Shown here one piece after another: positions 1 to 11,132 of a DNA stretch of 64,000 bases. A program made the translations under genes and the position numbers. The stretch lies in assembly GCA_022885665.1 (NCBI GenBank), contig JAGQDJ010000010.1, positions 248,001 to 312,000 on the forward strand, in the 5' to 3' direction. The notes beneath the pieces were generated by a model, which saw nothing but the letters and a program-made list of their open reading frames with translations, was not told the origin of the DNA and ran no database searches. The stretch's first letter is position 1; each line of letters opens with the position of its first letter. This stretch comes from Triops longicaudatus (lineage: Eukaryota; Arthropoda; Branchiopoda; Notostraca; Triopsidae).

Positions 1-63
1 AAGCCTTTGGGAACCGTGCCAATTTAACTTCCAAAACGCGATTTAAAAATTACATGGAAAAAA

Positions 64-2674
64 ATGGTGTTACAATTGCCACCCATGTCACCAACCAACG
101 AGGATAATTACGAGGTCGACCACCAAATGACCGTCACCAGCTTAAGTGGGAAACCTTTACTAAATAATTCAAACCACGAGACCAAAGTGGCCCAGGTGAG
201 ACAGGCTGACTTTGAAAGTGAAAATACCTTATGATTTCAAATTGTAGCCCAATTTTTCAAAATGGACGCAGGCGGAGATTGTACGATTAAGGAAAGATTT
301 TGTGCCACCAGATGGCGGCTTCGGGTGGTTCATTGCCTTTGGCGCCTTCATGGTCCAATTTTGGGTTGCGGGACTCATTAAGTCCTACGGTGTGATATTT
401 CTTGAAGTGTTGCAACTATTCCCAGATGCAAGTGCATCTCTAGCATCCTGGATCCCAGCGATGCTGTCGACACTTGCACTTCTGTTTGGTGAGTCTCGTT
501 GCTTGGGAACCAAAACCTATGAATAGGGGCGTCGCTAGTGGGGGTTAGGGGGTGCACCTCGCAATAGTTAGTTAAAAGCCGATTCGATAAAGAAATATCA
601 TACTCAAGTCGGTAAAATCGTCAAGCACAGTCGGTATAATTAAGGGAAACATCCCCCCAACGAAAATATCCTTATGAGCCCCCTGCCTAGAAAAGTTTTC
701 AAGAGTTTTCCATAAATAAGTTATATATATATATTTTTTTATAGTCTCAGGCTTGAGCATTACTCGTTGCCTTCTTGTTTCGTACTATCAGAAGTAAAAA
801 AAATGCTCAAAAATTAACTCATATTAAAAATAATCTTCAAATAAAAAGAACAAAAATAAATAAGAAATATTCTACAATTAGGGAAGAAGAAAAGTAATCA
901 GTTGTAATGCTCATTATAAATACGCTAGCTCCTGTCGTGAGTGCACTTTGCCAGCGATTTTCCTGTCGAGCTGTGGTGTTTGTGGGCGCTTTATTTTCCT
1001 GTGCTGGTCTGACGTTAAGTTTCTTCGTTACGAGTCTAATCCAGTTATGCTTCACCTTTGGCGTAATAGCAGGTAATCCCTACGACAGCGGAAGCCATGC
1101 CGGCTTTATACCGATTTTTTAAAATAATTTATTTCATTAAAAAAAATAAAAAGGCATTGGCGCTGGGCTGTCAACAACACCAGGCATTATAATGACATCA
1201 CGGTATTTTACCACGCGGCGCGCTCTAGCAAACGGTATCTGCATCTCTGGAACCGCCGCAGGCAGCATCATGCTGCCCCCGTTGATCGAGACCTTGGTAC
1301 CACGCTTCGGTTTCAAAGGCACTATTTTAATCCTAGGAGCTTGTATGCTCCACGTGTGCATAGCAGCCATGCTTTACCGACCTATCGAAGTGCACCAGCG
1401 AATCGTGGAAATCAGTAGAAAGAAATCGTCCTTGAAAGGAAGGAATCAGGAAGCCGGAGACGACTCTGATGCCTTGAACTCAGGTGGAGACAGTCAAGAG
1501 ATTAATGGGAACACGAAGAGATCTAAGGCTGATTTGCCTGACGGTTCGCACTACGTGAACGTAAATCTAGTCAATTCTGTGCAACGAGATCGTTTGAGTA
1601 AGCTTATAGACTCTAAAACCAATCTCCACTATTCCCTGTCGGAGACACCGCGAAAAAACAGCAGGCGTGATTCGGTGGATATTAAGAAGTCGGATAATAC
1701 CAGTCTGCTCGACTCGAGTATCCGCGAGGAATTGAGCAGTGCTGTGTTTCACCGCCAGCGGCTGGATAGCTGCCTGACTTATAGCATCGAGGACCTCAGC
1801 ACCAGCTCCGCCTACGTGCACAGGGATAGCGTGTCCAAGGTCAGGCCTGTCCTGAAAGCGGTTTCACCGACAAAGCCAACTGTTAAAGAGGATGTTAGCA
1901 AACAGGGTTGTTGCTCGGGTTTCCGACGCTACGTTGACGTCAAGCTGCTGACGAACCAACTGTTTCTACTGATGTGCATTACAGTAATGCTCATGAGTGC
2001 AGGTTGTCCCCACATGCTATTCTACATGCCCGCACATGTGAACAGCTTGGGTTACAGCAAAGGAGATGCGGGGTTGCTACTCTCCATCAGTGCGGTATTT
2101 GACTTCGCTGGCAGACTGCTCTCAGGTTACATCGCAGACTTCAGATTCTTTAAACCTTCCCACGGTAACTTGGTCAGGTACTAAATACAAAGAACCCGGT
2201 CGAGGAAAAAATTACATACGGAATTTTCCTTACTGGCAATCTAGTATGGCAGTGGCCGCTACAGCCGTACTTTGCATTCCATGGGTGACGAATTACTGGC
2301 TACTAGGAGTCGTGGTATCCTTCTATGGCTTTGGACTAGGATCGTGGTACCTGTACATTCCTGTGATACTGGCTGAACATCACGGTACTGAAGCTATCGC
2401 TTCTTCATACGGACTGATTCGCATGTTTCAAGGAGCAGTCGCGTTGGCAGTACCTCCCACCGCAGGTAACGACGGCTGTCACGCTTCAATTCTGTTTCAT
2501 ATAGTTATCATTTTTCTAGGGTTATTGAGGGATGTCACCGGCAGCTACGTACCTTGTTTCCTATTCATGGGATGTTCCATGATGCTGGGAGCATGCCTCA
2601 TGTTCCTCGAACCATGTGCAAAGGAAGTGTCCGGGAAACGGGTAGACGAGAAAAGGGTCACAGGAGGTGTTTAA
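64..2674 (+). CDS. Monocarboxylate transporter (SLC16/MCT family), tandem copy 1
   Basis: Coding exons join 64-195, 248-488, 929-1072, 1154-2177, 2245-2465 and 2520-2674, giving 638 residues. It should be a 12-helix plasma-membrane carrier moving monocarboxylates or similar solutes, often with a proton. Seen: the MCT signature DGGFGW at residues 66-71 entering helix 1; a helix-5 region YFTTRRALANGICISGTAAG; a hydrophilic loop of about 190 residues between helices 6 and 7; and Asp489/Arg493 in FDFAGRLLSGY, matching the helix-8 Asp-Arg pair needed for transport in MCT1. The ATG at 64 is chosen because exon 1 then reads VTSLSGKPLL as in copy 3; the ATG at 54 meets an early stop. Intron 2 carries a MITE. 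The substrate cannot be read from sequence. Confidence 0.93.
524..685. mobile_element. hAT-type MITE, family A, copy 1
   Basis: A 162-bp element in intron 2 of the first transporter. It is clearly similar along its length to 43453-43626, sharing for example AAAGCCGATT and CGGTAAAATCGTCAAG. It begins TAGGGGCGTC and ends GAGCCCCCTG. The flanks CCTATGAA (516-523) and CCTAGAAA (686-693) look like an 8-bp target duplication with two mismatches, as hAT transposases make. No coding capacity. Confidence 0.7.
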
Positions 2675-3887
2675 AAACTGTAACTGGTTTGCAGTATATG
2701 CTTAAATTTTATTATCGTCTTCATATTGACTTCCCTCAGAGTCAGACTCGGTATTCGTTTGCCGAAATCTTTTTCAGCAGGTTTCCTAGTTCCTTACACA
2801 ATCCTTTTCAAGGCCAATAGATGGAACCACCGACTTCCAACCGGGAGACAGTGGTTTAATCCCAGGGAAAGGATGGTTGCACGCTGAGGCAAGCTCGCCC
2901 CTCGAAAAAAGGGTCAAGTTCCCTGGATGTTGCTAAGGCACAGAACCGCTGAGTCACCGCCAGGGAACCTAAGCTAAGCCGATGTCCGAACTCCCCAAAT
3001 GTCATGACGGAAACGAGTGATCATTTGTATAAACTACTAAAATCATTGTTTGGTCCTTTGTAATTGAATGTAGGTCATTATTCTGACCTTTTATCCTACA
3101 GTCTTACCCCCAGGTCATTGTTCTGACCTGTGGTCGGTATTTCTTGATTTTTTCTCCTATTGTTTCAATACTAACTGCCGCACGACATATTTGGCTCTTA
3201 TTTTGCCGTACAAAGCAGTAGTAGTCTGTCTGCCAAGTCAACAGCTAAATAGATATTTATCGTCAAAACTACTCTGGGTCTAGTCTTAGTCCCTAACTTA
3301 CAACGCAGGGTATTTTAGTGATATCATCGAACAACTCATACAGTCACAACATCTCACCGAAAATCTCTTGGTACACACAGCCTGCACCCTTTCATCGGAA
3401 TATTCATAGGATTCGACAGAAGACGCGAACTATTCATTATCTCTACTGTGACAAACTTCAATTCAAGTCGGATCTTTTCCAACTGGGACTATTAACCTTA
3501 GTTATTTTCGAATTACATATGCCCAACGTCTTCGCTGGAACAAGTTACTTCACTGACTGCGGGAAAAGTGTTTCTCGCCACATATTCCATACCGCCGAGA
3601 AGAAACATATGATGCTTGAACTCGTGCCTCCTCCCTAATGCTTGTTTGATCTTTGGTCGGGGTCCAACCCGTTTACGCTGGCGCTGCGTTAGTCCTGTCA
3701 CATTCGTAGTCAAGGAAGTGAAGTTAAAGAAAGCAACAGCATGACCGCACTAGTGTAAAAAGTGGCAGATCGTTTAGATATTTTACAACTGACTGAAACA
3801 ATTATGGAGACTTGTTTTTCTCAGTAACAGTTTCGGATATTGTGTCAAAGCCAAGACACGGTGTTTGGGTAGCAAACAGTATTGAAA
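2675..3887. other. Spacer between transporter copies 1 and 2
   Basis: No gene is supported. The first 300 bases (about 2820-3010) are richer in GC than the surroundings and look like a decayed repeat tail of unknown family. Two inverted AGGTCA repeats lie at 3072-3129. The rest presumably holds the 5' region of transporter copy 2; I see no convincing TATA box. Confidence 0.6.
3072..3129. promoter_or_regulatory. Two inverted AGGTCA half-site pairs, 40 bp apart
   Basis: AGGTCA-TTATTC-TGACCT at 3072-3089 and AGGTCA-TTGTTC-TGACCT at 3112-3129. Each is a perfect inverted repeat of the nuclear-receptor half-site with a 6-bp spacer, and the spacers differ by one base. They lie about 760 bp upstream of the start codon of transporter copy 2. 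A regulatory role is inferred from the motif only; they could also be two copies of a short tandem duplication. Confidence 0.4.
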
Positions 3888-6423
3888 ATGCCAACCTTAG
3901 CAACAAACCTTCGTAGTGAAAAGAATGCAGAGAACCAAGCTGCTCTATTAAGTATAAACGGTACACCAGTATCGAATTTCACTGCAGAAGAAAACTCCAA
4001 AGTTGTCAAGCAAGTAAGAGAAGCCTTGCTGAGAATACATGAATATAAAAAACTGACCTTGGCCTTGAAAGCACTGTTTTTCTTGGCTTATGTCCAAACA
4101 CCCAGCGGCCTAAATGGAACCCCGAGCTCGTCGAACGACTACGCAAGGATTTCGTTCCACCTGACGGCGGCTATGCATGGTTCATTGTTGCGGGCGCGTT
4201 TGTGGTACAGTTTTGGGTCGCGGGACTTATAAAGTCGTACGGAGTGATTTTCCTCGAGGTGCTGCAACTTTTCCCCGATGCCAGTGCGTCTCTGGCATCA
4301 TGGATTCCGGCAATGCTCGCTACACTTTGGATGCTGTCATGTAAGTCCATAGTCCATCTTAATCAAAACAAACTGGATGTAACCTTGGCAACCCCTAAAG
4401 TGACCTTTAATATTTTGCGTTTGGAGAAAAAGACGAGATAGCTTATCTACAAATTTATCTTTATTATTTATAGGATACTATAAGAATAAACCACAATTAC
4501 ACAATGCCATTATTGTTTGTCCAACAACATAAATTCAGTTAGATTTTATAAGTTAATTACGAGTTATCGCTTATATCTACAAGACTGCACTGTTCCGAAA
4601 ATCATGAAAAAATTGCAAAACACGTATTATTTTTAGCACCGATCGTAAGTGGCCTTTGCGAAAGATTCACCTGCCGCGCTGTAGTCTTCGTAGGGGGCTT
4701 GTTTTGTTTCGCGGGTTTGGTATTAAGCTATTTCGCGACGACTCTAGTCCAATTATGTTTTTCATTCGGAGTCTTAGGAGGTAAGTTAGCAATACTTAAG
4801 ACCTCTTAAAGAAACAGTCCATACTTCATCCCAGGACTCGGAGCTGGTATGTCAACGACACCCGGTATCATCATGGCTTCACGGTTCTTTACGAAACGCC
4901 GCGCCCTAGCGAACGGTATCTGTATTTCCGGAACGTCTGCCGGTAGCATTATATTACCACCACTCGTAGAGTTCCTGGTACCAAAATATGGCTTCCATGG
5001 AACGTTACTGATACTCGGAGCCTGTATGCTCCACGTGTTTATAGCAGCAAGTCTATTCCGACCTTATGAAGTGCACCAGTGGATCCAGGAAGTTAATTCT
5101 AAGAAATCCACGTCCCGAAGAAAAAGCCAGCTAAGAAAAGAGCAAACGGAGATTTTTCAGATAGACTCAGAGTCCGACAGCGGAACCGCGGAATCCGGCA
5201 TAATGCGAGTAGAAATGAACCAAGAAGTGGCTGTAGAACAAAATTTTGTAAATTCTAAGCAACAGATTTCAGCAAAGCAATCTAATACTTCCTCGGTAAT
5301 GAACCTCGAAGATTCAGGAATGAAAGATATTCCACCAGCAACAAATAAAGAACGTGGCACGAGCGCCGAGCGGGAACGTCTACTCGTCGTGCCGGCTAAA
5401 GGGGAAATGAGCAGTGCGATACTTCACCATCAGGGGCCGGAGAGCTGTGTGGTTAACAGCACCGAAGACATCTGCAGCAGTTCGACATTTGTCCAGAGAG
5501 ACCATGTGGACCGTACGCCGAATGTGTCTAAGGATTTAGAAAGCCACGCAACATCAAGCCAAGCTAGCTATGTGGAACCGAATTTAAAGAATTGTTTGAA
5601 ACCTCGTAAAACAAGCGTCTGGTCACCTTTACTTCGCTATCTTGACGTAGGATTGGTTAAAAATCCGTTATTTATGCTCATAAGCCTCACAGTCATGCTT
5701 ATGGGCATGGGATGTCCCCATGCACTTTTTTACGTGCCTGCACATGTGAACAGCTTGGGTTACAGTAAAGGAGACGCTGGACTGCTTCTCTCCGTCAGCG
5801 CAGTGTTCGACCTCGCCGGACGACTACTGTCCGGTTACATCGCGGATTTAAAATTATTTCGAAATTCTCTGGGTTATCTTCTCAGGTACAGACACTTTTA
5901 GCACTAAAAAAATATGAAAAATTGAGCAGTGCAAAGACTTTGTTTTAGCATGGGAATGGCTGGAATGGGCGTACTGTGCATTCCTTGGGTGACCAGTTAC
6001 TGGGCGCTCGGGATAATGGTGTCTTTCTACGGCTTCGGTTTAGGGGCGTGGTTTTTGTACGTTCCTGTATTAATGTCCGAACATCACGGCACACAAAAAT
6101 TCGCTTCGGCATACGGACTCATTCGAATGTTTCAAGGAACCACGGCATTGGCCATACCTCCATTTGCAGGTAAAGCATTCTGCCTATATTTTTCCTAATT
6201 CATTGTCGTTATCATGATAACTGGTCTCGTACATCAGTAAAACTATATTAATATAGCCGTATTTTTATAATTATACCTACTAGGATTTCTGAAAGACGTG
6301 ACTGGCAGCTACGTTCCGTGTTTTCTCTTCATGGGATGTGCAATGCTACTGGGAGCGTGCCTGACGCTATTGGAACCCTGTGCAAAGATATTAGTAGAGA
6401 AGCGGAAATTAGGAGAGAGATGA
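3888..6423 (+). CDS. Monocarboxylate transporter (SLC16/MCT family), tandem copy 2
   Basis: Coding exons join 3888-4013, 4106-4340, 4637-4780, 4835-5885, 5949-6169 and 6284-6423, giving 638 residues. Intron positions and phases match copies 1 and 3. The fold is the 12-helix MCT type with a long central loop. The helix-8 pair is Asp494/Arg498 (FDLAGRLLSGY). The helix-1 signature reads DGGYAW instead of the usual DGGxGW, so the second glycine is alanine; effect unknown. Exon 1 has lost the VTSLSGKPLL stretch kept by copies 1 and 3. A stretch near the helix-7/8 turn is almost identical in DNA to copy 1. The start is the ATG at 3888, the first in the open frame. Confidence 0.93.
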
Positions 6424-6465
6424 AACAAATGATGCATAGACTACTGTATGGTTATAAAAATAATT

Positions 6466-6471
6466 AATAAA
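6466..6471 (+). promoter_or_regulatory. Poly(A) signal AATAAA of transporter copy 2
   Basis: AATAAA 43 bases after the stop codon, in an AT-rich 3' UTR. Confidence 0.5.
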
Positions 6472-9099
6472 AAGTATATTGTCATTACTCCTGGCCGTAA
6501 TTATGAGAGATGCCGAAATTCATGCGCTCAGCCGAAAGCGACATGAGTGCATATGGGACGACGGCTAAGCCTGGACTGACAAGTTCCACAACTGCCCACA
6601 AGATGAATTGCAAAACGTAGTACACTAGCCTGAGCTCTTAAAAACTTCCGTAGAATTCCTCTTTATTGTACCGTTATCTTAAGACGCATTTCGACGATTC
6701 GTTTTTCCCCTCTTCGTCACAAGAAAACTACGAACAAAACCGACGAAAATTGCAAAGACATAACACACCCGTTGTTCGTGCATCGATACCAGGATATTGT
6801 GTTTAATGCCTTTAACAGACCCGGGAATATCCAGGATTTACCGGCAGGCCTTACATAGCATTTGTCAGTCTGCACGCTGCATTACTGTACAGGATAGTTT
6901 AGGAAATCCCAATACACCTTCATTCTTTTTCTTGTAACAAAAAAAAAAGGATTGAGAAAAAATTTCGGCGATAATTATGCGACGTTCGAAGGACACAAAG
7001 AGATAAAATTGTGATAAATCCATCTTTCGGAAACGCAACAATGAAAGAAAAGCTCCACCCACATCCATTGCCAAATGCATTTTATGGATAAAGAAAAAAA
7101 ATCATTATAAGCCGTAAATTTACTTTTTATAGGTCTAAAATTTCAGTGTGAGTAGATTTCACAATGATCTCTGCAGAGGAAAAGCGGCTCAATATTTTAT
7201 TCCGTGATTTATGAAACACTTTTTAGCGGGCACTTTTAATATTGGCTTATTGGGGCTAAGAAGTAATTCCTGAAGCTATTCAAAAAGTGACCCAAATATG
7301 CTGCACAAATTTGAAAATAAAACGCAGCCCATTGTTTTAACTGTGCTCCTATCATGCCGTACCTCACACTAACGTTTTGGGTCCCATAAAAAAACTATTT
7401 CCACGTTCGTAAAATGCGATTGGCAGTGGATGTTGGTTGGAGTATTCTTTCATTGTCGCAGTTCTGCAAGTGGCCGCAAGATGACAACCATCACAGTTAT
7501 ATCGAGAATTAGTTCTGAACGTCGAATAGTCATCGCCGATTTTTTTTTTTAACAATTAAAAGTGTATAGGCGTATTGGGTCTTTCTAAGCTCCCTGTCTC
7601 TACAAAACGACCTCAACAAAGACTCCTATGCTAACGGTACGGCAATGTGTGAAAAAGGGATGTTACGGGACAGTAACGTTCCACAGAGCCTAAAGTGGGA
7701 TACACTCGCGCACCTGCCGTGGCGTTAGGCATAGGAGCTCTGTTGGGGTCATTTTTTTGGAAACTACTGTATAGGTTACGGTCGATGCCAGACAGCGTGA
7801 CTCCTTTCTAATAAGCGCCGTATTTGAAACTAAAGAAACTGTTACTCTCTGTCTGTCAACCAGATCACGACGAGTGCCTTTTTTCTATTCATGAGCTCTT
7901 GATGCATTTCTTGAGTTCGGTTAAATAACTTGCAAAGTAGGGAAATATGTGCAACTTAACATATATGAACAGGAAAAACAACTAACAGAACAAAATATAA
8001 TAAAAACTAAAGTCTACGAACAATAAAATAGTAAGCTTCTAAATTAACGATTTAATAACAAATAATGGAAGCTCAATAAATAACATGACAATGTACCAAA
8101 AAATATTAAATTAAAGCCAGGATTCATTCAAATTGCAACACGCAATTCTTCAGAAAATTTCAGATGTCATACTTAAATCTCAGAAATAAATTGTCGTCTG
8201 CGCAACTTCCTAACAAGTCTAGTTTACAAAGAGGCAGGATTGCTGATAATTTTAGATAGGATGTTTGTTCGAACCTTGGGTTTTGTACACATCGAATAAT
8301 GTTACAGAGAAGGCACTAAACATAGACTGGAGAAAACTTGCGTAAGACAAGGTTGCACTAGGCCTAGTGTCCGCACAAACATTTAATGCATTCACCCAAC
8401 GTGCCAGATGTTACTCAAGCCACTGGTTACGTAGCTTGCGTAAGAATGTGACCAAATAACAAAAAATATTTGGTAGAACTATGTTCAATGTTTTTCGAAT
8501 TTTTTAAGAAATTGGAAATTTCTAGAAATTTTAAGGGCCGGTCTTAGGGCAATCCTGTATTGTTGGATTAATGTCATGTATTTAAGACGCAAATAGAGAC
8601 AATAGTAAGCGCAGTAAACTGGACCTTGAGTACACGAGACAGAAATCTCCATTATCTTTACACGCACCGAACACGATTAACAGAGGTGGAGATAAGCTTG
8701 AAAAGACACCAGTTATTCATATTTTTGTTGTATTATCAGGAGATCACAGAGATGGGCAAATCGGAGCCTACATGCCCTGAAAGTTATTTTTTTTTCTTTA
8801 TCTGAAATTCCTAATCACTTCCTTCTTAGCTTCTATTTAGAGGAAATTTCCAACACTTCGCATTTACGTCACCGTAATCTACTCGCCAAAGTTAAGCAAT
8901 CCTCCAATGCCTGAAAAGCCTGTTGACACACGAAAACTAGATTACCGTGTGTCGCAGAAATTCATTGTTAAACCATTTATGGTTTCAAACACCGTCGAAC
9001 CCGGATATATGAGAAAATGGCTTATAAGAGAAGTGAAGTGGTTGTCAGTAGGCTTACCATGTGATGCTCAGTGCTTGAGCTAAGAAGTAAACATTTTGA

Positions 9100-9640
9100 A
9101 AGAACCCGGATGTAAGAGACTCGGCTATACGACAGACTCCTATTTAAGAGACTCAGATGCGTTGTATACCTGTATATAAGAGACATGTATACAAGAGACT
9201 CGAATGTGAGAAACTTATAGGAGATCTAAAAGAAAGTCACAGATGCAAGAGACCCACAACATTTATAACGAACCCGGACGTAAGCGATTTGGATATATGA
9301 CAGACCCGGGTGTAAGAGAAACATGAACAGAAGGGAGTCACATATGAGAAAACCTATAACAGACCTAAAGAAGAGACCCAGAGGCAAGAGACCCATAACA
9401 TTTTTAGCGAATCCGGTAGTAAGAGACTCGGATATGTGTCAGATTCGGATTAAGAGACTCGGATGCGTGGTAGACCCGGATGTAACAGAGACATGGATCC
9501 AAGAGAGTCGGATATAAGAGATTTAAGCATACGATATACCCCGATGTAAGAGAAACCTGTAACATCTATAATCAACAAGGATGTAAGAGACTCGGATGTA
9601 TGACAGATACGGATGTAAAAGTATCTTTGCTACACAACAT
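9100..9640. repeat. Degenerate minisatellite built on CGGATGTAAGAGAC
   Basis: Short units of about 15-20 bp, close to CGGATGTAAGAGAC(T/C), recur many times in variant form, with looser copies to about 9880. A longer period is visible: blocks containing CATAACATTT-like text followed by a run of CGGATGTAAGAGAC units recur near 9260, 9395 and 9555. This is higher-order tandem structure rather than simple slippage. Unit spacing is irregular and there are no unique spacers, so it is not a CRISPR array. Confidence 0.75.
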
Positions 9641-10406
9641 GCCTGGATATAAGGCAGACCTGGCTACATGAGTCGAGTACAAGAGACCTGAATGTAGGAA
9701 CCATGCGCACGGGCTACGCTCCATTGCGTTGAAAAGCAAAAGGTAACGTGTAAAAATAAACCGTATGTAAGAGACAAACCCTGTCTTGCTATAGTAAGCA
9801 AAGAATGTGAAAGGGCCGGATATAAGAGACTTCTGCATACGAGGCCTAGTTGTAACAGATACGGTATAAACATATGAGGCTCGTACGTTTAAATTGATGT
9901 GTGTTCACAATTATGTGCTTATCACGTATATAAATACGTCCTAATAAACCAGTCTACATTAAAAACTCGGATGAGAAACATTTCTAAGTTTCATGTCTCG
10001 CACAGCCGGTGCCACTCTAACTTACATGGTTTTTACGACAAAGGTCATTGGGTTCCAAATATCAAATTTCCACTCTATCGAATGTGCTGGACAACAACAA
10101 TGAATCATCCAATGCAGCTTGTTATGCGCGTTCATGCTAAGCAAAGCTTAAACGCGATTTCAATACTTTCATTGAATTTAAAGACTTGTGATTTCCTAAA
10201 AAGCAACCTACTGAATAAAAACATTTAGGCTCTTGTTGCTACCCCTATATGCTAACCTAGATTTTTCCTCTAACTAGTTTGATCTTACCGGAACTGGAAA
10301 CTGAACAAAAAAGTTGGCCGGCATCGAACGACAGACAGGAAAACTCCCCCCCCAGCTTCCCTATCCATTCAACCTCCATTATCTCACTTTTTTAACTCGT
10401 TTGACA

Positions 10407-10460
10407 AGTTAGTGTGAACACCTGATTGAACACACGTTCAATCAGGTGTTCACACTAACT
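10407..10460. repeat. Perfect 25-bp inverted repeat with 4-base loop
   Basis: The arm 10407-10431 is the exact reverse complement of 10436-10460, separated by ACAC. The arms start AGTTAGTGTG and end ATTGAAC at the loop. There is no mismatch in 25 bp, so it would extrude or transcribe as a strong hairpin. No flanking transposon ends were recognised. Confidence 0.9.
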
Positions 10461-11061
10461 CAGTCTCGTTGTGTCAATGATATTTAAAAAATTAATTGCC
10501 TCATCCATTTTATTTAGCATTCTGTTCGTGTGATCGAAGCTTGTTCCTGGCTCTGTATTATCAAACATATTAATTTACATTAAGCTTAAATGTCCTACCC
10601 AGTGTAGGACACACACAGCACAAAAGACTGAAAGTGTGACCAGTATTGACTTGCTATTACGGGAGAGCTTGAACTCCATGCGCTGAAGTTTTGCTTTCAT
10701 TTCGTTAGTGGTGGTACCGAGGTCGAAGCAACCATTATACCTACACTAGATTAATTCTCCATTTGCCCTTTACGTGAGATTTTTATTACAGGTCTGGCTC
10801 TATAAACACAGTCGAGCTGACAGCTTATTTGTTATTCGTTATGACTACCGTAAGTCAAAGTACATGTAATGGGATAACGTGTCCTCGGTAACGTAATACA
10901 ATGCATCCCTCAATTGGTTTCCGGAATCCCTAATATCAAGACCAAAGGTTCAGTTTGATCGCTATCTAAATTCGCTACTTGACTTAGTCCAAGTCCACTC
11001 AGTTTTTTCGAAAGATTTCTAATTTTAATAACTATTTACGGAAATAAAAACGAAAAAAAAT

Positions 11062-11132
11062 GGTAATATTTTTTCGTATTTTGTATTCAGCCTACGGCGG
11101 TTACTGAATAAAAAAATATGAAAAAATTTACC
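11062..11132. repeat. Imperfect hairpin, about 29-bp arms
   Basis: The arm 11062-11090 pairs with 11104-11132 at most positions around a 13-base loop containing CCTACGGCGG. The arms are AT-rich. It could be a small foldback element or a small-RNA precursor, or it could be chance pairing in AT-rich DNA. Confidence 0.4.

Noticed and set aside
3318..3638. 106-codon frame upstream of transporter copy 2
   Set aside because: No ATG start in context, no domain, and the region is probably 5' flank.
9100..9640. CRISPR-like repeat array
   Set aside because: Units are degenerate, spacing is irregular, there are no unique spacers, and the genome is eukaryotic.
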